Assembly (NCBI GenBank): GCA_023228985.1
Contig: JALOAC010000006.1
Location: forward strand, 1-64,000
Source: Thiopseudomonas sp.
GTDB taxonomy: Bacteria > Pseudomonadota > Gammaproteobacteria > Pseudomonadales > Pseudomonadaceae
Length of the DNA stretch: 64,000 nt
Direction: 5' to 3'
In this document: piece by piece, positions 8,237 to 17,484 of the stretch
How positions within the stretch are numbered: the first letter of the stretch is position 1
Layout of the letters: each line of letters starts with the position of its first letter
Translations under genes and position numbers: made by a program
Notes under the pieces: generated by a model
Told to the model about the DNA's origin: nothing
The model's database searches: none
What the model saw: only the letters and a program-made list of their open reading frames with translations

Positions 8237-11071
8237 TTAAACGTTAAAAGCATCCTGCAAAAGCTGCTCTTGTTCTTCGGCGTGCTGCGAAGGATAACCA
8301 CAGGCTGGCGATGCTGAAGCAGCACGTCCTGCATATTGCAACACCAAGCTTTGGTTATAATCCGACGCCACACGGCGCATATGATGCTGACTGCAATACC
8401 AAGCCCCTTGGTTCATTGGCTCTTCTTGACACCAAACCACGTGCTTGAGGTTTTTGTACTTAGCGAACTCTTCCGCCAAATCTTCCTCTGGGAATGGATA
8501 CAGCTGCTCAATACGCACAATGGCAGCGTTATCAGTTCCTTCGGCACGGCGCTTTTCTAGCAAGTCATAATAAACCTTACCGCTACACATAATCAGACGC
8601 TCGACCTTATCTGCTGCCAGTGTATCCACCTCACCAATTACAGTCTGGAACGAACCTTCAGCCAAGTCTTCTAAAGTAGAAATCGCTAACTTATGACGTA
8701 ACAAAGACTTAGGTGTTAAGGCAATCAATGGCTTACGCAGTGGGCGAATCGCCTGACGGCGCAGCATATGGTAAACCTGCGCTGGTGTAGTCGGCACACA
8801 GACCTGCATATTGTGCTCAGCACAAAGCTGCAAGAAACGCTCTAAACGTGCAGAGGAGTGCTCAGGTCCCTGACCTTCATAGCCGTGTGGCAGAAGCATA
8901 GTCAAACCTGACAAACGTCCCCACTTGGTTTCACCACTGCTAATAAATTGGTCAATTACTACCTGCGCACCGTTAGCAAAGTCACCAAACTGCGCTTCCC
9001 AAATCACGAGCGAATTAGGCATTGTTCCTGCGTAACCGTATTCAAACGCCAATACAGCTTCTTCTGACAAGAACGAGTCATAAATACTGAAGCGCGGCTG
9101 ATCCTCATTTACGTTTTGCAGTGCAACGTAGGTCTCACCGTTTTTCTGGTTATGCAATACCGCATGACGGTGCGAGAACGTACCACGCCCTACGTCTTGT
9201 CCGGTGATGCGTACAGGATGACCTTCATAAATAAGAGTCGCATAGGCGGCAGTTTCAGCAAAGCCCCAGTTGATGGGCAATCCACCAGCGGCCATTTTAC
9301 GGCGATCTTCTAACACCTTAGCCACTTGACGCTGCACCACAAAACCATCAGGGGTATCTTGCAATCTATGCGTGATTTCCTGTAGCGTTTTTAGATCAAA
9401 TCGCGTGTCATGACGCGCCGTCCAGGCATGGCCCAAATAAGGCGTCCAATCAACAAATAGCTCTTCGTTGGGTTCTTGCACCAGACTTTTAGCAACGTGC
9501 TCGCCATTATCTAACGCAGTGCGGTATTCATCGACTAACTGCTGAGTTTGCTCGGCGGTCAGGCTACCTTCTTTAACTAGCTGCTCAGCATAAAGCTCAC
9601 GCGTAGTAGGTTGCTTGCTGATTATCTGATACATCAAGGGTTGTGTACCACTTGGCTCATCGGACTCGTTATGACCACGGCGACGGTAACAAACTAAGTC
9701 AATAACGATGTCACGCTTAAACTGCATGCGGTAATCAACAGCCAGCTGTGTGGCGAAAATAACTGCCTCTGGGTCGTCACCGTTCACGTGCAAAATAGGC
9801 GCCTGAATCATTTTCGCCACATCGGTAGCGTATTCAGTAGAGCGTGTATCTTCAGGCTTGTTTGTTGTAAAACCGACTTGGTTGTTAATCACCAGACGTA
9901 GCGTTCCGCCCGTTTTATAAGCGCGGGTTTGTGACATTTGAAAGGTTTCTTGTACGACACCCTGACCCGCAAACGCAGAGTCACCATGCACAGTGATAGG
10001 CAGAACTTTGTCGCCTAATGGGTCGTTACGACGGTCTTGACGTGCACGCACCGAACCCTCCACCACCGGAGATACAATTTCCAGATGCGATGGGTTAAAG
10101 GCTAAAGCAATATGGATTTCCCCGCCCGGAGTCATCACATTAGAAGAGAAGCCTTGGTGATATTTAACGTCACCTGAGCTTAGTCCTTCGACGCGCTTGC
10201 CATCAAACTCATCAAATAAGTCTTGCGGATTTTTACCATAGGTATTGACCAGAACATTTAAACGTCCACGGTGTGCCATGCCCACAACTACTTCTTTAAT
10301 ACCGTAGGATCCCGCACGCTGGATAATTTCATCCATTAAGGGGATGAAGCTTTCACCCCCCTCAAGTCCAAAACGCTTAGTGCCTGGGTACTTGGTGCCT
10401 AGATATTTCTCTAGCCCTTCACCGGCAGTTAAGCGCTCAAGAATATGTTCTTTTACGTCAACAGAAAAAGCAGGATTGCTGCGCACGCTTTCTAAACGCT
10501 GCTGGAACCAGCGACGCTGCTCAGAATCCACTATATGAGTAAATTCAGCACCAATAGTGCCGCAATAGGTCTCATACAAAGCCTGTTGGATTTCTCGCAA
10601 CGTAGCCTCTTCTTTACCTATATTTAAATCACCGGTGTGAAAAACCGTATCTAGATCAGCATCCGTAAGACCATAGTGTTGTACGGTCAAATCAGGTTGC
10701 ATTGGACGCACCCAAAGATTCAACGGGTCAAGCTTTGAAGCTTGATGACCACGCATCCTATAGGCTTGGATTAGACGTAAGACTTCGACTTGTTTCTTTT
10801 CATGCTCAGTGCTTACGCTACTTGCCGAAACGGGCTGAGCACGGCGCTGATTTTTAGCCAGCAACACAAACTGTTCGCGCACGGTAGAGTGCGAAACATC
10901 GGAGCTTAAACCGCCAGTGGTAGTCGGCAGCTTTTGGAAATAAGCTCGCCACTCCTCTGAAACGGAATTAGGATCGTGAAGATAAAGCTCATAGAGCTCT
11001 TCAACATAGGCAGCATTTCCACCTGATAGGTGGGCGCTACTCCACATACGCTGCATTACGCTTTCTTGCAT
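8237..11071 (-). CDS. sucA: 2-oxoglutarate dehydrogenase E1 component
   Basis: Thiamine-diphosphate-dependent decarboxylase that commits 2-oxoglutarate to succinyl-CoA. The 944-residue protein begins MQESVMQRMWSSAHLSGG, nearly identical to Pseudomonas SucA, including the N-terminal peptide YVEELYELYLHDP used to bind SucB. Conserved segments include GMAHRGRLNVLVN, HGDSAFAGQGVVQET and VVIDQFISSGETKW. AAGGGTG precedes the ATG. It follows sdhB after a 235-bp gap and precedes sucB by 60 bp. Confidence 0.98.
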   Translation of the reverse strand: MQESVMQRMWSSAHLSGGNAAYVEELYELYLHDPNSVSEEWRAYFQKLPTTTGGLSSDVSHSTVREQFVLLAKNQRRAQPVSASSVSTEHEKKQVEVLRLIQAYRMRGHQASKLDPLNLWVRPMQPDLTVQHYGLTDADLDTVFHTGDLNIGKEEATLREIQQALYETYCGTIGAEFTHIVDSEQRRWFQQRLESVRSNPAFSVDVKEHILERLTAGEGLEKYLGTKYPGTKRFGLEGGESFIPLMDEIIQRAGSYGIKEVVVGMAHRGRLNVLVNTYGKNPQDLFDEFDGKRVEGLSSGDVKYHQGFSSNVMTPGGEIHIALAFNPSHLEIVSPVVEGSVRARQDRRNDPLGDKVLPITVHGDSAFAGQGVVQETFQMSQTRAYKTGGTLRLVINNQVGFTTNKPEDTRSTEYATDVAKMIQAPILHVNGDDPEAVIFATQLAVDYRMQFKRDIVIDLVCYRRRGHNESDEPSGTQPLMYQIISKQPTTRELYAEQLVKEGSLTAEQTQQLVDEYRTALDNGEHVAKSLVQEPNEELFVDWTPYLGHAWTARHDTRFDLKTLQEITHRLQDTPDGFVVQRQVAKVLEDRRKMAAGGLPINWGFAETAAYATLIYEGHPVRITGQDVGRGTFSHRHAVLHNQKNGETYVALQNVNEDQPRFSIYDSFLSEEAVLAFEYGYAGTMPNSLVIWEAQFGDFANGAQVVIDQFISSGETKWGRLSGLTMLLPHGYEGQGPEHSSARLERFLQLCAEHNMQVCVPTTPAQVYHMLRRQAIRPLRKPLIALTPKSLLRHKLAISTLEDLAEGSFQTVIGEVDTLAADKVERLIMCSGKVYYDLLEKRRAEGTDNAAIVRIEQLYPFPEEDLAEEFAKYKNLKHVVWCQEEPMNQGAWYCSQHHMRRVASDYNQSLVLQYAGRAASASPACGYPSQHAEEQEQLLQDAFNV

Positions 11072-11260
11072 GCTAGGTCACCCTTGGTAAGGGGGACACT
11101 ACCGGCTTGGGACCAGAGTAACTATAAGAAGCCATTTGTAGCAGCGACTTCAGTTAAGCCACTACGGTTCCTGCAGATAGTCTGGGAAGCAACCCAGGTG
11201 CCCCTGCTGGTCGTCATTTACTTGCAAAGCAACTTTTTGGGTTGCCTTTAGTTAAGAGTT

Positions 11261-11286
11261 CGCCCACTCATTGTTTTGAGTGGGCG
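11261..11286 (-). other. Hairpin between sdhB and sucA
   Basis: Perfect 10-bp inverted repeat CGCCCACTCA/TGAGTGGGCG with a 6-nt loop, 20 bp after the sdhB stop. On the minus strand it is followed by AACTCTTAACT, not a clean T-run, so termination would be partial at best. It probably punctuates the sdh-suc transcript; the rest of the 235-bp gap (11072-11306) shows no open frame and no clear promoter. Confidence 0.55.
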
Positions 11287-11306
11287 ATTGTGCGACTAAT
11301 TATTTA

Positions 11307-12026
11307 TTAGGTCGCGTTCTGTAACAGCATACTACGAATATTACCAATCGCGCGGTTCGGATTGAGGCCTTTCGGACATACGTTGGTACAGTTCATAATG
11401 TCGCGGCAACGGAAAACACTAAACGGGTCATCCAAACGCGACAAGCGCTCGCTTGTTTTAGTATCACGGCTATCAGCCAAGAAACGATACGCTTGTAACA
11501 ATGCAGATGGTCCTAGGAACTTATCTGGATTCCACCAGAAAGAAGGACAACCTGTCGAGCAGCACGCACACAGAATACATTCATAAAGTCCGTCTAACTT
11601 AGCACGATCTTCTGGGCTCTGTAGGCGCTCAATTGCCGGTGCTGGGGTATCATTTTGCAGATAAGGCTGCACCTTCTCATATTGCTGATAGAAGATGGTC
11701 AAATCTACAACCAAGTCACGAATAATTGGCAATCCTGGTAGTGGACGAACCACTAAGGTATCGTTTTTCACTACTGTGGACAGTGGCGTAATGCAGGCGA
11801 GACCGTTTACGCCCGCCATACTCATACCATCCGAGCCACAAACTCCTTCACGACATGAACGACGGAAGGCAAACGCCTCGTCTTCTTCTTTGATGAGCTG
11901 CAGCACATCCAGAACCATCATATCCTTACCATCAATGTCAACATCAAATGTTTGCATAAATGGCGCAGAATTAACTTCTGGATTATAGCGATAGACGCTA
12001 ACTTTTAATATTTTAGGCAAAGACAT
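11307..12026 (-). CDS. sdhB: Succinate dehydrogenase iron-sulfur subunit
   Basis: Fe-S subunit that carries electrons from SdhA flavin to the quinone site. 239 residues. Three cluster motifs are visible in order: CREGVCGSDGMSM for the [2Fe-2S] centre, CILCACCSTGCPSFWW for [4Fe-4S] and CRDIMNCTNVCPKGLNP completing the [3Fe-4S]/[4Fe-4S] ligands. AAGGGTTATC precedes the ATG at 12026. It follows sdhA by 11 bp. Confidence 0.98.
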   Translation of the reverse strand: MSLPKILKVSVYRYNPEVNSAPFMQTFDVDIDGKDMMVLDVLQLIKEEDEAFAFRRSCREGVCGSDGMSMAGVNGLACITPLSTVVKNDTLVVRPLPGLPIIRDLVVDLTIFYQQYEKVQPYLQNDTPAPAIERLQSPEDRAKLDGLYECILCACCSTGCPSFWWNPDKFLGPSALLQAYRFLADSRDTKTSERLSRLDDPFSVFRCRDIMNCTNVCPKGLNPNRAIGNIRSMLLQNAT

Positions 12027-12037
12027 CTTGATAACCC

Positions 12038-13810
12038 TTAATAAGTACGTTCTTGGGGTTCAAATGCAGGAACCGTTTTCGGCGAGAAGTTAACAGCACG
12101 CTTACCAACACGCTTTTCTGCTGGGAAGTACATACTGTGACACAACCAATTCTCATCATCACGACTTTCAAAGTCTTCACGCGCATGTGCACCACGTGAC
12201 TCTTTACGTGCTTCAGCAGCAATTGCAGTCGCTTCAGCTACCTCAAACAGGTTTTGCAACTCAAGAGCTTCAATACGAGCAGTGTTATATGCGTTGCTCT
12301 TATCGTTGATCTTAACATTTTCAACGCGCTCTCGCAGGGTGGCTAATTCAGCAATACCCTTCTGCATGAACTCACCGGTGCGGAATACGCCGAAGTAGTT
12401 TTGCATACAGCTTTGCAGCTCTTTACGCAGTGGTGCAACATCCTCACCGGCTGTACGCTCATTCAAAGCTGCTAGTCTTGATAGCGATTGCTCTAAATCA
12501 CTTTCGCCAGCACTGCGTGTTTCAACACCTTCACGCAAGCTCTTCTCTAGGTACAGTCCTGCAGCACGACCAAACACAACCAAGTCAAGCAACGAGTTAC
12601 CGCCTAAGCGGTTGGCACCGTGCACCGATACTGAGGTCACTTCACCGACTCCAAACAAGCCTTCGATAATTTTATCTTCGCCGTTGGCATCTTGCGCAAT
12701 CGCCTGACCATGAATGTTAGTAGCAATACCACCCATCATATAGTGGCAGGTTGGTACAACTGGAATGGGCGCAACCACTGGGTCAATGTGAGCGAAGGTT
12801 TTTGACAGCTCACAAATACCTGGTAGACGGCTGTGCAGCACTTCTTCACCAAGGTGATCCAGCTTGAGCAATACGTGGTCGCCATTTGGTCCACAACCAT
12901 TACCAGCCAAGATTTCCTTAACCATTGAGCGCGCAACAACGTCACGGCCGGCTAAGTCTTTAGCGTTTGGTGCATAACGCTCCATGAAGCGCTCGCCATG
13001 CTTATTAATCAGGTAACCACCTTCACCACGGCAACCTTCTGTTACCAGAACGCCCGCGCCGGCAATACCGGTTGGGTGGAACTGCCACATTTCCATATCT
13101 TGCATTGGAACACCAGCGCGCAGGCTCATGCCCACTCCGTCACCGGTATTAATCAATGCGTTTGTGGTTGATGAGAAAATACGTCCTGCACCACCTGTTG
13201 CTAACACAACAGCTTTAGCACGGATATAAACGGTTTCACCTGTTTCAATACAGATTGCAATCACACCTACGCAAGCACCATCTTGGTTCATTACCAAGTC
13301 AACGGCATACCACTCATTTAAGAAGCTGGTGCCGCTTTTCAGGTTTGCTTGATACAAAGTATGCAATAAAGCATGTCCGGTACGGTCAGCTGCAGCACAG
13401 GTACGCGCTGCTTGTCCGCCGCGCCCGTAGTCCTTGGACTGACCACCAAATGGACGCTGATAAATACGACCGGTCTCAGTACGCGAGAAAGGCATACCCA
13501 TGTGCTCTAATTCATAGACAGCTTCTGGGCCAACTGAACACATGTATTCGATAGCGTCTTGGTCGCCGATATAGTCGGAGCCCTTAACGGTATCGTACAT
13601 ATGCCAGCGCCAATCATCGTTCGGGTCATCCGAAGCAATCGCACAGGTAATACCACCCTGAGCTGATACTGTATGCGAACGCGTCGGGAAAACTTTTGTT
13701 ACAACGGCTGTCTTGTGACCGCCTTGTGCCAATTGTAAAGAGGCGCGCATACCGGCGCCACCGCCACCAACTATGATGGCATCATAAGAAAGAGTACGAA
13801 TACTGGACAT
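12038..13810 (-). CDS. sdhA: Succinate dehydrogenase flavoprotein subunit
   Basis: Catalytic subunit oxidising succinate to fumarate with covalently bound FAD. 590 residues, family length. The FAD-binding GGGGAGMRASLQLA follows the N-terminus and RSHTVSAQGGI holds the flavin-linking His at about residue 45. The substrate/arginine region HGANRLGGNSLLDLVVFGR is intact. It is 3 bp after the sdhD stop and is part of the sdhCDAB operon. Confidence 0.98.
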   Translation of the reverse strand: MSSIRTLSYDAIIVGGGGAGMRASLQLAQGGHKTAVVTKVFPTRSHTVSAQGGITCAIASDDPNDDWRWHMYDTVKGSDYIGDQDAIEYMCSVGPEAVYELEHMGMPFSRTETGRIYQRPFGGQSKDYGRGGQAARTCAAADRTGHALLHTLYQANLKSGTSFLNEWYAVDLVMNQDGACVGVIAICIETGETVYIRAKAVVLATGGAGRIFSSTTNALINTGDGVGMSLRAGVPMQDMEMWQFHPTGIAGAGVLVTEGCRGEGGYLINKHGERFMERYAPNAKDLAGRDVVARSMVKEILAGNGCGPNGDHVLLKLDHLGEEVLHSRLPGICELSKTFAHIDPVVAPIPVVPTCHYMMGGIATNIHGQAIAQDANGEDKIIEGLFGVGEVTSVSVHGANRLGGNSLLDLVVFGRAAGLYLEKSLREGVETRSAGESDLEQSLSRLAALNERTAGEDVAPLRKELQSCMQNYFGVFRTGEFMQKGIAELATLRERVENVKINDKSNAYNTARIEALELQNLFEVAEATAIAAEARKESRGAHAREDFESRDDENWLCHSMYFPAEKRVGKRAVNFSPKTVPAFEPQERTY

Positions 13811-13813
13811 GGA

Positions 13814-14182
13814 TTAAATTCCCCAAAGGATTTGGATGCCCCAAACAAAGAGCACGAACATGAGTACGCCACAGAATGATTGCGCTAAAAAGCGAACACC
13901 GCCGGCCCACTTACCTAAGGTCATCGGTGTTAAGTAGTCAGTGGTAATAGTCCACATTCCCACCCATGCGTGGGCACCTAACGCAACCAGCGTCAGTAAA
14001 CTAAAAATCCGCATCCAGCTTTGCGCAAACAAAGCATCCCACTGAGCGTAATCCATATTCGGATTAGCCAGTACATACCCTAATAAAAACAGGGTATAAG
14101 CAGCCAGCACTACAGCTGACACACGTTGCGCCATCCAGTCATAAAGCCCGGAGCGCGAGAAGTTAGTTACACTAGTTACCAT
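13814..14182 (-). CDS. sdhD: Succinate dehydrogenase membrane anchor subunit
   Basis: Small hydrophobic subunit that with SdhC binds heme b and quinone. The start chosen is ATG at 14182 because AGGAG lies 7 bases upstream; an ATG two codons earlier is only 1 base from that site. This gives 122 residues, the Pseudomonas length. Three membrane helices are evident, with YDWMAQRVSAVVLAAYTLFL in the first and the heme-ligand region LGAHAWVGMWTITTDYL in the second. It overlaps the sdhC stop by 7 bp. Confidence 0.95.
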   Translation of the reverse strand: MVTSVTNFSRSGLYDWMAQRVSAVVLAAYTLFLLGYVLANPNMDYAQWDALFAQSWMRIFSLLTLVALGAHAWVGMWTITTDYLTPMTLGKWAGGVRFLAQSFCGVLMFVLFVWGIQILWGI

Positions 14183-14550
14183 ATCCATACTCCTACTATC
14201 AGAGTTAGTACGGCTGAAAGTACTAGCACGGCTTTAGCGCCTAGCTTTGCAGCATCCAGCTCTCCACCAATACCCAAATCCATTATCAGGTGACGTATTC
14301 CAGCCACCAAATGGTATAGAAGTGCAGAAATGAGTCCCCATACTACAAATTTAACTAACGGATTAGTCATAAACTGCTTAACTTCGGCAAAACCCTGCTC
14401 TGACGTTAAGGACTTATCTAATCCGTACATGAGTACGATAAGCCCAAAGAACAGGATTACACCTGAAATTCTATGCAGAATAGAAGAATATGCAGTGATG
14501 GGTAATTTTATTGTCCTAAGATCTAGGTTTACAGGTCGTTGGCTATTCAC
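14176..14550 (-). CDS. sdhC: Succinate dehydrogenase cytochrome b556 subunit
   Basis: Membrane anchor with three helices; binds heme b with SdhD. I use the GTG at 14550, giving 124 residues starting (V)NSQRPVNLDLRTIKLP, which matches the N-terminus and length of Pseudomonas SdhC. An ATG at 14625 would add 25 residues with no family match. The quinone/heme segments SSILHRISGVILFFGL and HLVAGIRHLIMD (His ligand) are present. It is the first gene of the sdh-suc cluster, with about 240 bases of untranslated leader from the predicted promoter. Confidence 0.93.
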   Translation of the reverse strand: MNSQRPVNLDLRTIKLPITAYSSILHRISGVILFFGLIVLMYGLDKSLTSEQGFAEVKQFMTNPLVKFVVWGLISALLYHLVAGIRHLIMDLGIGGELDAAKLGAKAVLVLSAVLTLIVGVWIW

Positions 14551-14793
14551 GGCGTCATCACACTTAGAGAGCCCAAAGGGCTGGTTGTCGGAAAAACACC
14601 TAAGAAACTTCTGAATAATCGACAAATTTGACCTAAATCAAGTAAAATCAGTGAATACAAAAACTTCTGCATTCAATCCTCTTAATTTCGGCTTATTTAC
14701 CTTCTTATTCAAAAACCTCCTAATTAGGTGCTCGTCACCATCATAGTGGTAATCGGCAAGCTAGGCTCAAGTCCTGCTGCCAATCAGCTACCG

Positions 14794-14823
14794 AGTATAG
14801 TGTAAATACACCCCTAATGACAA
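14794..14823 (-). promoter_or_regulatory. Candidate sigma70 promoter for the sdhCDAB-suc operon
   Basis: On the minus strand TTGTCA (5/6) is followed after 18 bases by TATACT (5/6). Predicted start near 14787, about 240 bases before the sdhC GTG. Inferred from consensus only. Confidence 0.5.
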
Positions 14824-14941
14824 TGTAAAAACATTCGCCTAAAAGCGCATTGCCTCTCTTTGACAAACTAAGCCATTATCTGTAACTGCTGTTAATCGCA
14901 TCCGAATGTCTCTCAGTTTCATTTAAGTGAATATTAACAAA

Positions 14942-14969
14942 TTGACATTCACACTCATATTACTATTAT
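14942..14969 (+). promoter_or_regulatory. Sigma70 promoter for gltA
   Basis: Perfect -35 TTGACA, 16-base spacer, -10 TATTAT (5/6). Predicted start near 14976, about 48 bases before the gltA ATG, which has an AGGAGG ribosome site. Confidence 0.7.
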
Positions 14970-15023
14970 GTTGCGGGTCCAAACATGGGCCGTGATGATT
15001 TCAAGCAAAACTAGGAGGCCAAA

Positions 15024-16310
15024 ATGGCTGACAAAAAAGCGCAGTTGATCATCGAAGAGGGCGCAGCCCCCATCGAATTTCCTGTTTTATCGGGCACTCT
15101 GGGCCCTGATGTTATTGATGTACGTAGCCTGATAGCGAGCGGTTATTTCACTTATGACCCCGGTTTTATGTCTACCGCTTCATGTGAATCAAAAATCACC
15201 TATATTGATGGCGACAAAGGTATCCTTCTGCACCGCGGCTACCCCATCGAGGAATTAGCAGCAAAATCAGACTACCTCGAAACCTGCTATTTATTGATTC
15301 ATGGCGAGCTACCAAGCAAAGCACAAAAAGATGAGTTCGTTAACACCATCATGAGTCACACCATGGTGAACGAGCAGCTAAAATCTTTCCTCAACGGCTT
15401 CCGTCGTGACGCTCACCCAATGGCCGTACTATGCGGAATCGTTGGTGCTCTGTCAGCGTTTTATTACGACTCTCTGGATAACGATAATCCAAAGCACCGT
15501 GAAATCTCTGCACACCGCCTAATCTCCAAGATGCCAACTATTGCAGCGATGGCATACAAGTATTCTGTCGGCCAGCCCATCATGTACCCACGCAACGACC
15601 TCAGCTACGCTGAGAATTTCTTGCACATGATGTTTAACACACCTGCAGAAATTAAGCCTATTAACCCTGTGTTGGCACGCGCTATGGAGCGTATTTTCAT
15701 TCTCCATGCCGACCACGAGCAAAACGCTTCAACCTCTACAGTACGCTTAACTGGCTCAACGGGCGCCAACCCATTTGCCTGTATGGCTGCCGGTATTGCT
15801 GCCCTATGGGGACCAGCACACGGTGGCGCCAACGAAGCAGTGCTACTGATGCTGGATGAGATTGGCGATGCATCAAACATCGACAAGTTTATTGCTAAGG
15901 CAAAAGACAAGAACGATCCATTCAAGCTAATGGGCTTTGGTCACCGCGTGTATAAGAACTTCGACCCACGCGCACAAGTGATGAAGCAGACCTGTGACGA
16001 AGTATTGTCAGAGCTAGGCATCAACGATCCTCAGTTGGATCTAGCGATGAAACTAGAAGAGTACGCACTTAACGATCCTTACTTCAAAGAACGTAACCTC
16101 TACCCGAACGTTGATTTCTACTCCGGCATTATTTTGAAAGCCATTGGCATTCCAACCAGCATGTTTACAGTAATCTTCGCCATGTCTCGCACAGCCGGCT
16201 GGATTTCACACTGGTTAGAAATGCTTGCTGAACCCCACAAAATTAACCGCCCACGCCAGCTATACACTGGCCACACTCAGCGTGAATACACGCCGATGGA
16301 CAAGCGTTAA
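15024..16310 (+). CDS. gltA: Type II citrate synthase
   Basis: Condenses acetyl-CoA and oxaloacetate to citrate, the first TCA step. 428 residues, the length of the hexameric NADH-sensitive gram-negative enzyme. Catalytic segments are visible: LHADHEQNAST (oxaloacetate His), GFGHRVYKNFDPRA (second His) and NVDFYSGIIL (catalytic Asp). AGGAGG lies 8 bases before the ATG. Divergent from sdhC, so the two TCA units share a regulatory region. A symmetric terminator follows. Confidence 0.98.
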   Translation: MADKKAQLIIEEGAAPIEFPVLSGTLGPDVIDVRSLIASGYFTYDPGFMSTASCESKITYIDGDKGILLHRGYPIEELAAKSDYLETCYLLIHGELPSKAQKDEFVNTIMSHTMVNEQLKSFLNGFRRDAHPMAVLCGIVGALSAFYYDSLDNDNPKHREISAHRLISKMPTIAAMAYKYSVGQPIMYPRNDLSYAENFLHMMFNTPAEIKPINPVLARAMERIFILHADHEQNASTSTVRLTGSTGANPFACMAAGIAALWGPAHGGANEAVLLMLDEIGDASNIDKFIAKAKDKNDPFKLMGFGHRVYKNFDPRAQVMKQTCDEVLSELGINDPQLDLAMKLEEYALNDPYFKERNLYPNVDFYSGIILKAIGIPTSMFTVIFAMSRTAGWISHWLEMLAEPHKINRPRQLYTGHTQREYTPMDKR

Positions 16311-16323
16311 TTTTGCGACCATT

Positions 16324-16351
16324 AAAAAAGCTGCCCTAGGGCAGCTTTTTT
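16324..16351. terminator. Bidirectional terminator after gltA
   Basis: Six A, GCTGCC, CTAG loop, GGCAGC, six T. It lies between the convergent gltA and the Cys-cluster gene and can serve both. Confidence 0.85.
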
Positions 16352-16363
16352 ATTTTCAAATTT

Positions 16364-16615
16364 CTAGTTTGTTTGCACCTCCAGCCACGCAATCAACTGC
16401 AAAGCTTCATCTTTACTGGTTCCGCAAACATACTCCTGCGCGCTAAACTCTTTACAGAATCTTGGCCGTGCCTGTTGCCCAAAAAGCTGACACAAATTAT
16501 TTTCATCTAAATGCAAGCAACGCACGCCAGCCGCTTTTCCATGCGGCATATCTGGCATAGCTGTATTTATCGAAGGCGCAATACAACAAGCACCACAACC
16601 TGCTCTACACTCCAT
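16364..16615 (-). CDS. YkgJ-family cysteine-cluster protein
   Basis: Small protein of the CxxxCxxCC (YkgJ/UPF0153) family, presumed to bind metal; function not established. Cysteines cluster as CRAGCGACC near the N-terminus, with further Cys in GVRCLHL, NLCQLF, RFCKEF and YVCGTS. I chose the ATG at 16615 because it forms a TAATG overlap with the stop of the upstream dehydrogenase (translational coupling), giving 83 residues; a GTG three codons upstream is possible. Confidence 0.85.
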   Translation of the reverse strand: MECRAGCGACCIAPSINTAMPDMPHGKAAGVRCLHLDENNLCQLFGQQARPRFCKEFSAQEYVCGTSKDEALQLIAWLEVQTN

Positions 16616-17484
16616 TAGCGACACTGCAAGCGTTGTATCAAGCTAGATGTATCCCAATCCGCTCCACCCATAGCTTCAATATCAGCATAAAACTGATCTA
16701 CTAAAGCCGTTACAGGAAGTTGCGCCCCCTGTTTTCTAGCCTCATCCAACACATAACGTAAATCTTTGCGCATCCATTTAACCGCAAAACCAAAATCAAA
16801 CTCTCTATCGAGCATGCTTTGATAACGATTCTGCATCTGCCAAGAACTAGCAGCTCCCTGACTAACAACTTGCATGACAGCCTCAACATCCAAACCTGCC
16901 TGCTCAGCAAAATGCAGCCCCTCAGCCAAACCCTGCAACAAACCTGCAACACAGATCTGATTAACCATTTTCGTTAACTGGCCCGCACCTACCGGTCCCA
17001 TTAAGCGGACAGTTTTCGTGTAACAAGACAGCACAGACTCAACCTGATTAAATACGTCAGCCTCACCACCCACCATGGCAGTCAAGGTACCCTGCTCTGC
17101 TCCCAACTGCCCCCCAGAAACAGGCGCATCGAGAAACGCAAACCCTTTAGTTGCGGCTAGACTCGCCAGTTCGCGCGCTTTTTCGGCAGAAGCCGTTGTA
17201 TGATCAAGCAAAACACTTCCCGACTGCATGGCACTAAACACCCCATCACGACCCTGCACTACAGCCTGCAAATCATCATCATTACCAACACAAGTAATAA
17301 CAACTTCCGCACCTTCTGCTGCTGCCGCTGGCGTCAACCTAGACTCACCGCCATACTGTTCAATCCACCGCTCAGCTACGCTTGCAGTTCTGTTATATAC
17401 AGTTACGCTATAACCTTTATTAATTAAGTGCCCAGCCATTGGGAAGCCCATATTTCCCAGCCCGATAAACGCTATTTTTTTCAT
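16615..17484 (-). CDS. Beta-hydroxyacid dehydrogenase (3-hydroxyisobutyrate dehydrogenase-like)
   Basis: NAD(P)-dependent dehydrogenase of the HIBADH/GarR/GlxR family; substrate not decidable from sequence. The N-terminal dinucleotide motif is IGLGNMGFPMAGHL (6-19); the substrate-binding DAPVSGGQLGAEQGTLT and catalytic-Lys GQLTKMVNQ segments are intact. The long open frame extends 46 codons upstream, but ATG at 17484 directly precedes the Rossmann motif and has AAGGTG at good spacing, giving 289 residues. Coupled to the YkgJ-family gene downstream, an arrangement also near gltA in Pseudomonas. Confidence 0.92.
   Translation of the reverse strand: MKKIAFIGLGNMGFPMAGHLINKGYSVTVYNRTASVAERWIEQYGGESRLTPAAAAEGAEVVITCVGNDDDLQAVVQGRDGVFSAMQSGSVLLDHTTASAEKARELASLAATKGFAFLDAPVSGGQLGAEQGTLTAMVGGEADVFNQVESVLSCYTKTVRLMGPVGAGQLTKMVNQICVAGLLQGLAEGLHFAEQAGLDVEAVMQVVSQGAASSWQMQNRYQSMLDREFDFGFAVKWMRKDLRYVLDEARKQGAQLPVTALVDQFYADIEAMGGADWDTSSLIQRLQCR

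Larger units (their letters stand above)
14551..15023. other. Divergent sdhC-gltA intergenic region
   Basis: Non-coding 470-bp region between the two TCA transcription units. It holds a good sigma70 promoter for gltA and a candidate promoter for sdhC (listed separately). No small ORF with a ribosome site was found. The sdh leader is long, leaving room for regulation by sRNA or translation factors, but I cannot name a specific site. Confidence 0.7.

Noticed and set aside
7812..8240. 142-codon Ala-rich plus-strand frame antisense to sucB
   Set aside because: Mirrors the Ala/Pro linker repeats of SucB; no ribosome site or family.
14551..14625. N-terminal extension of SdhC from an ATG at 14625
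   Set aside because: The extra 25 residues are cysteine-rich with no match to SdhC; GTG at 14550 gives the family start.
14860..14888. Second possible gltA promoter with TTGACA at 14860
   Set aside because: No acceptable -10 at 16-18 bases; the site at 14942 is much better.
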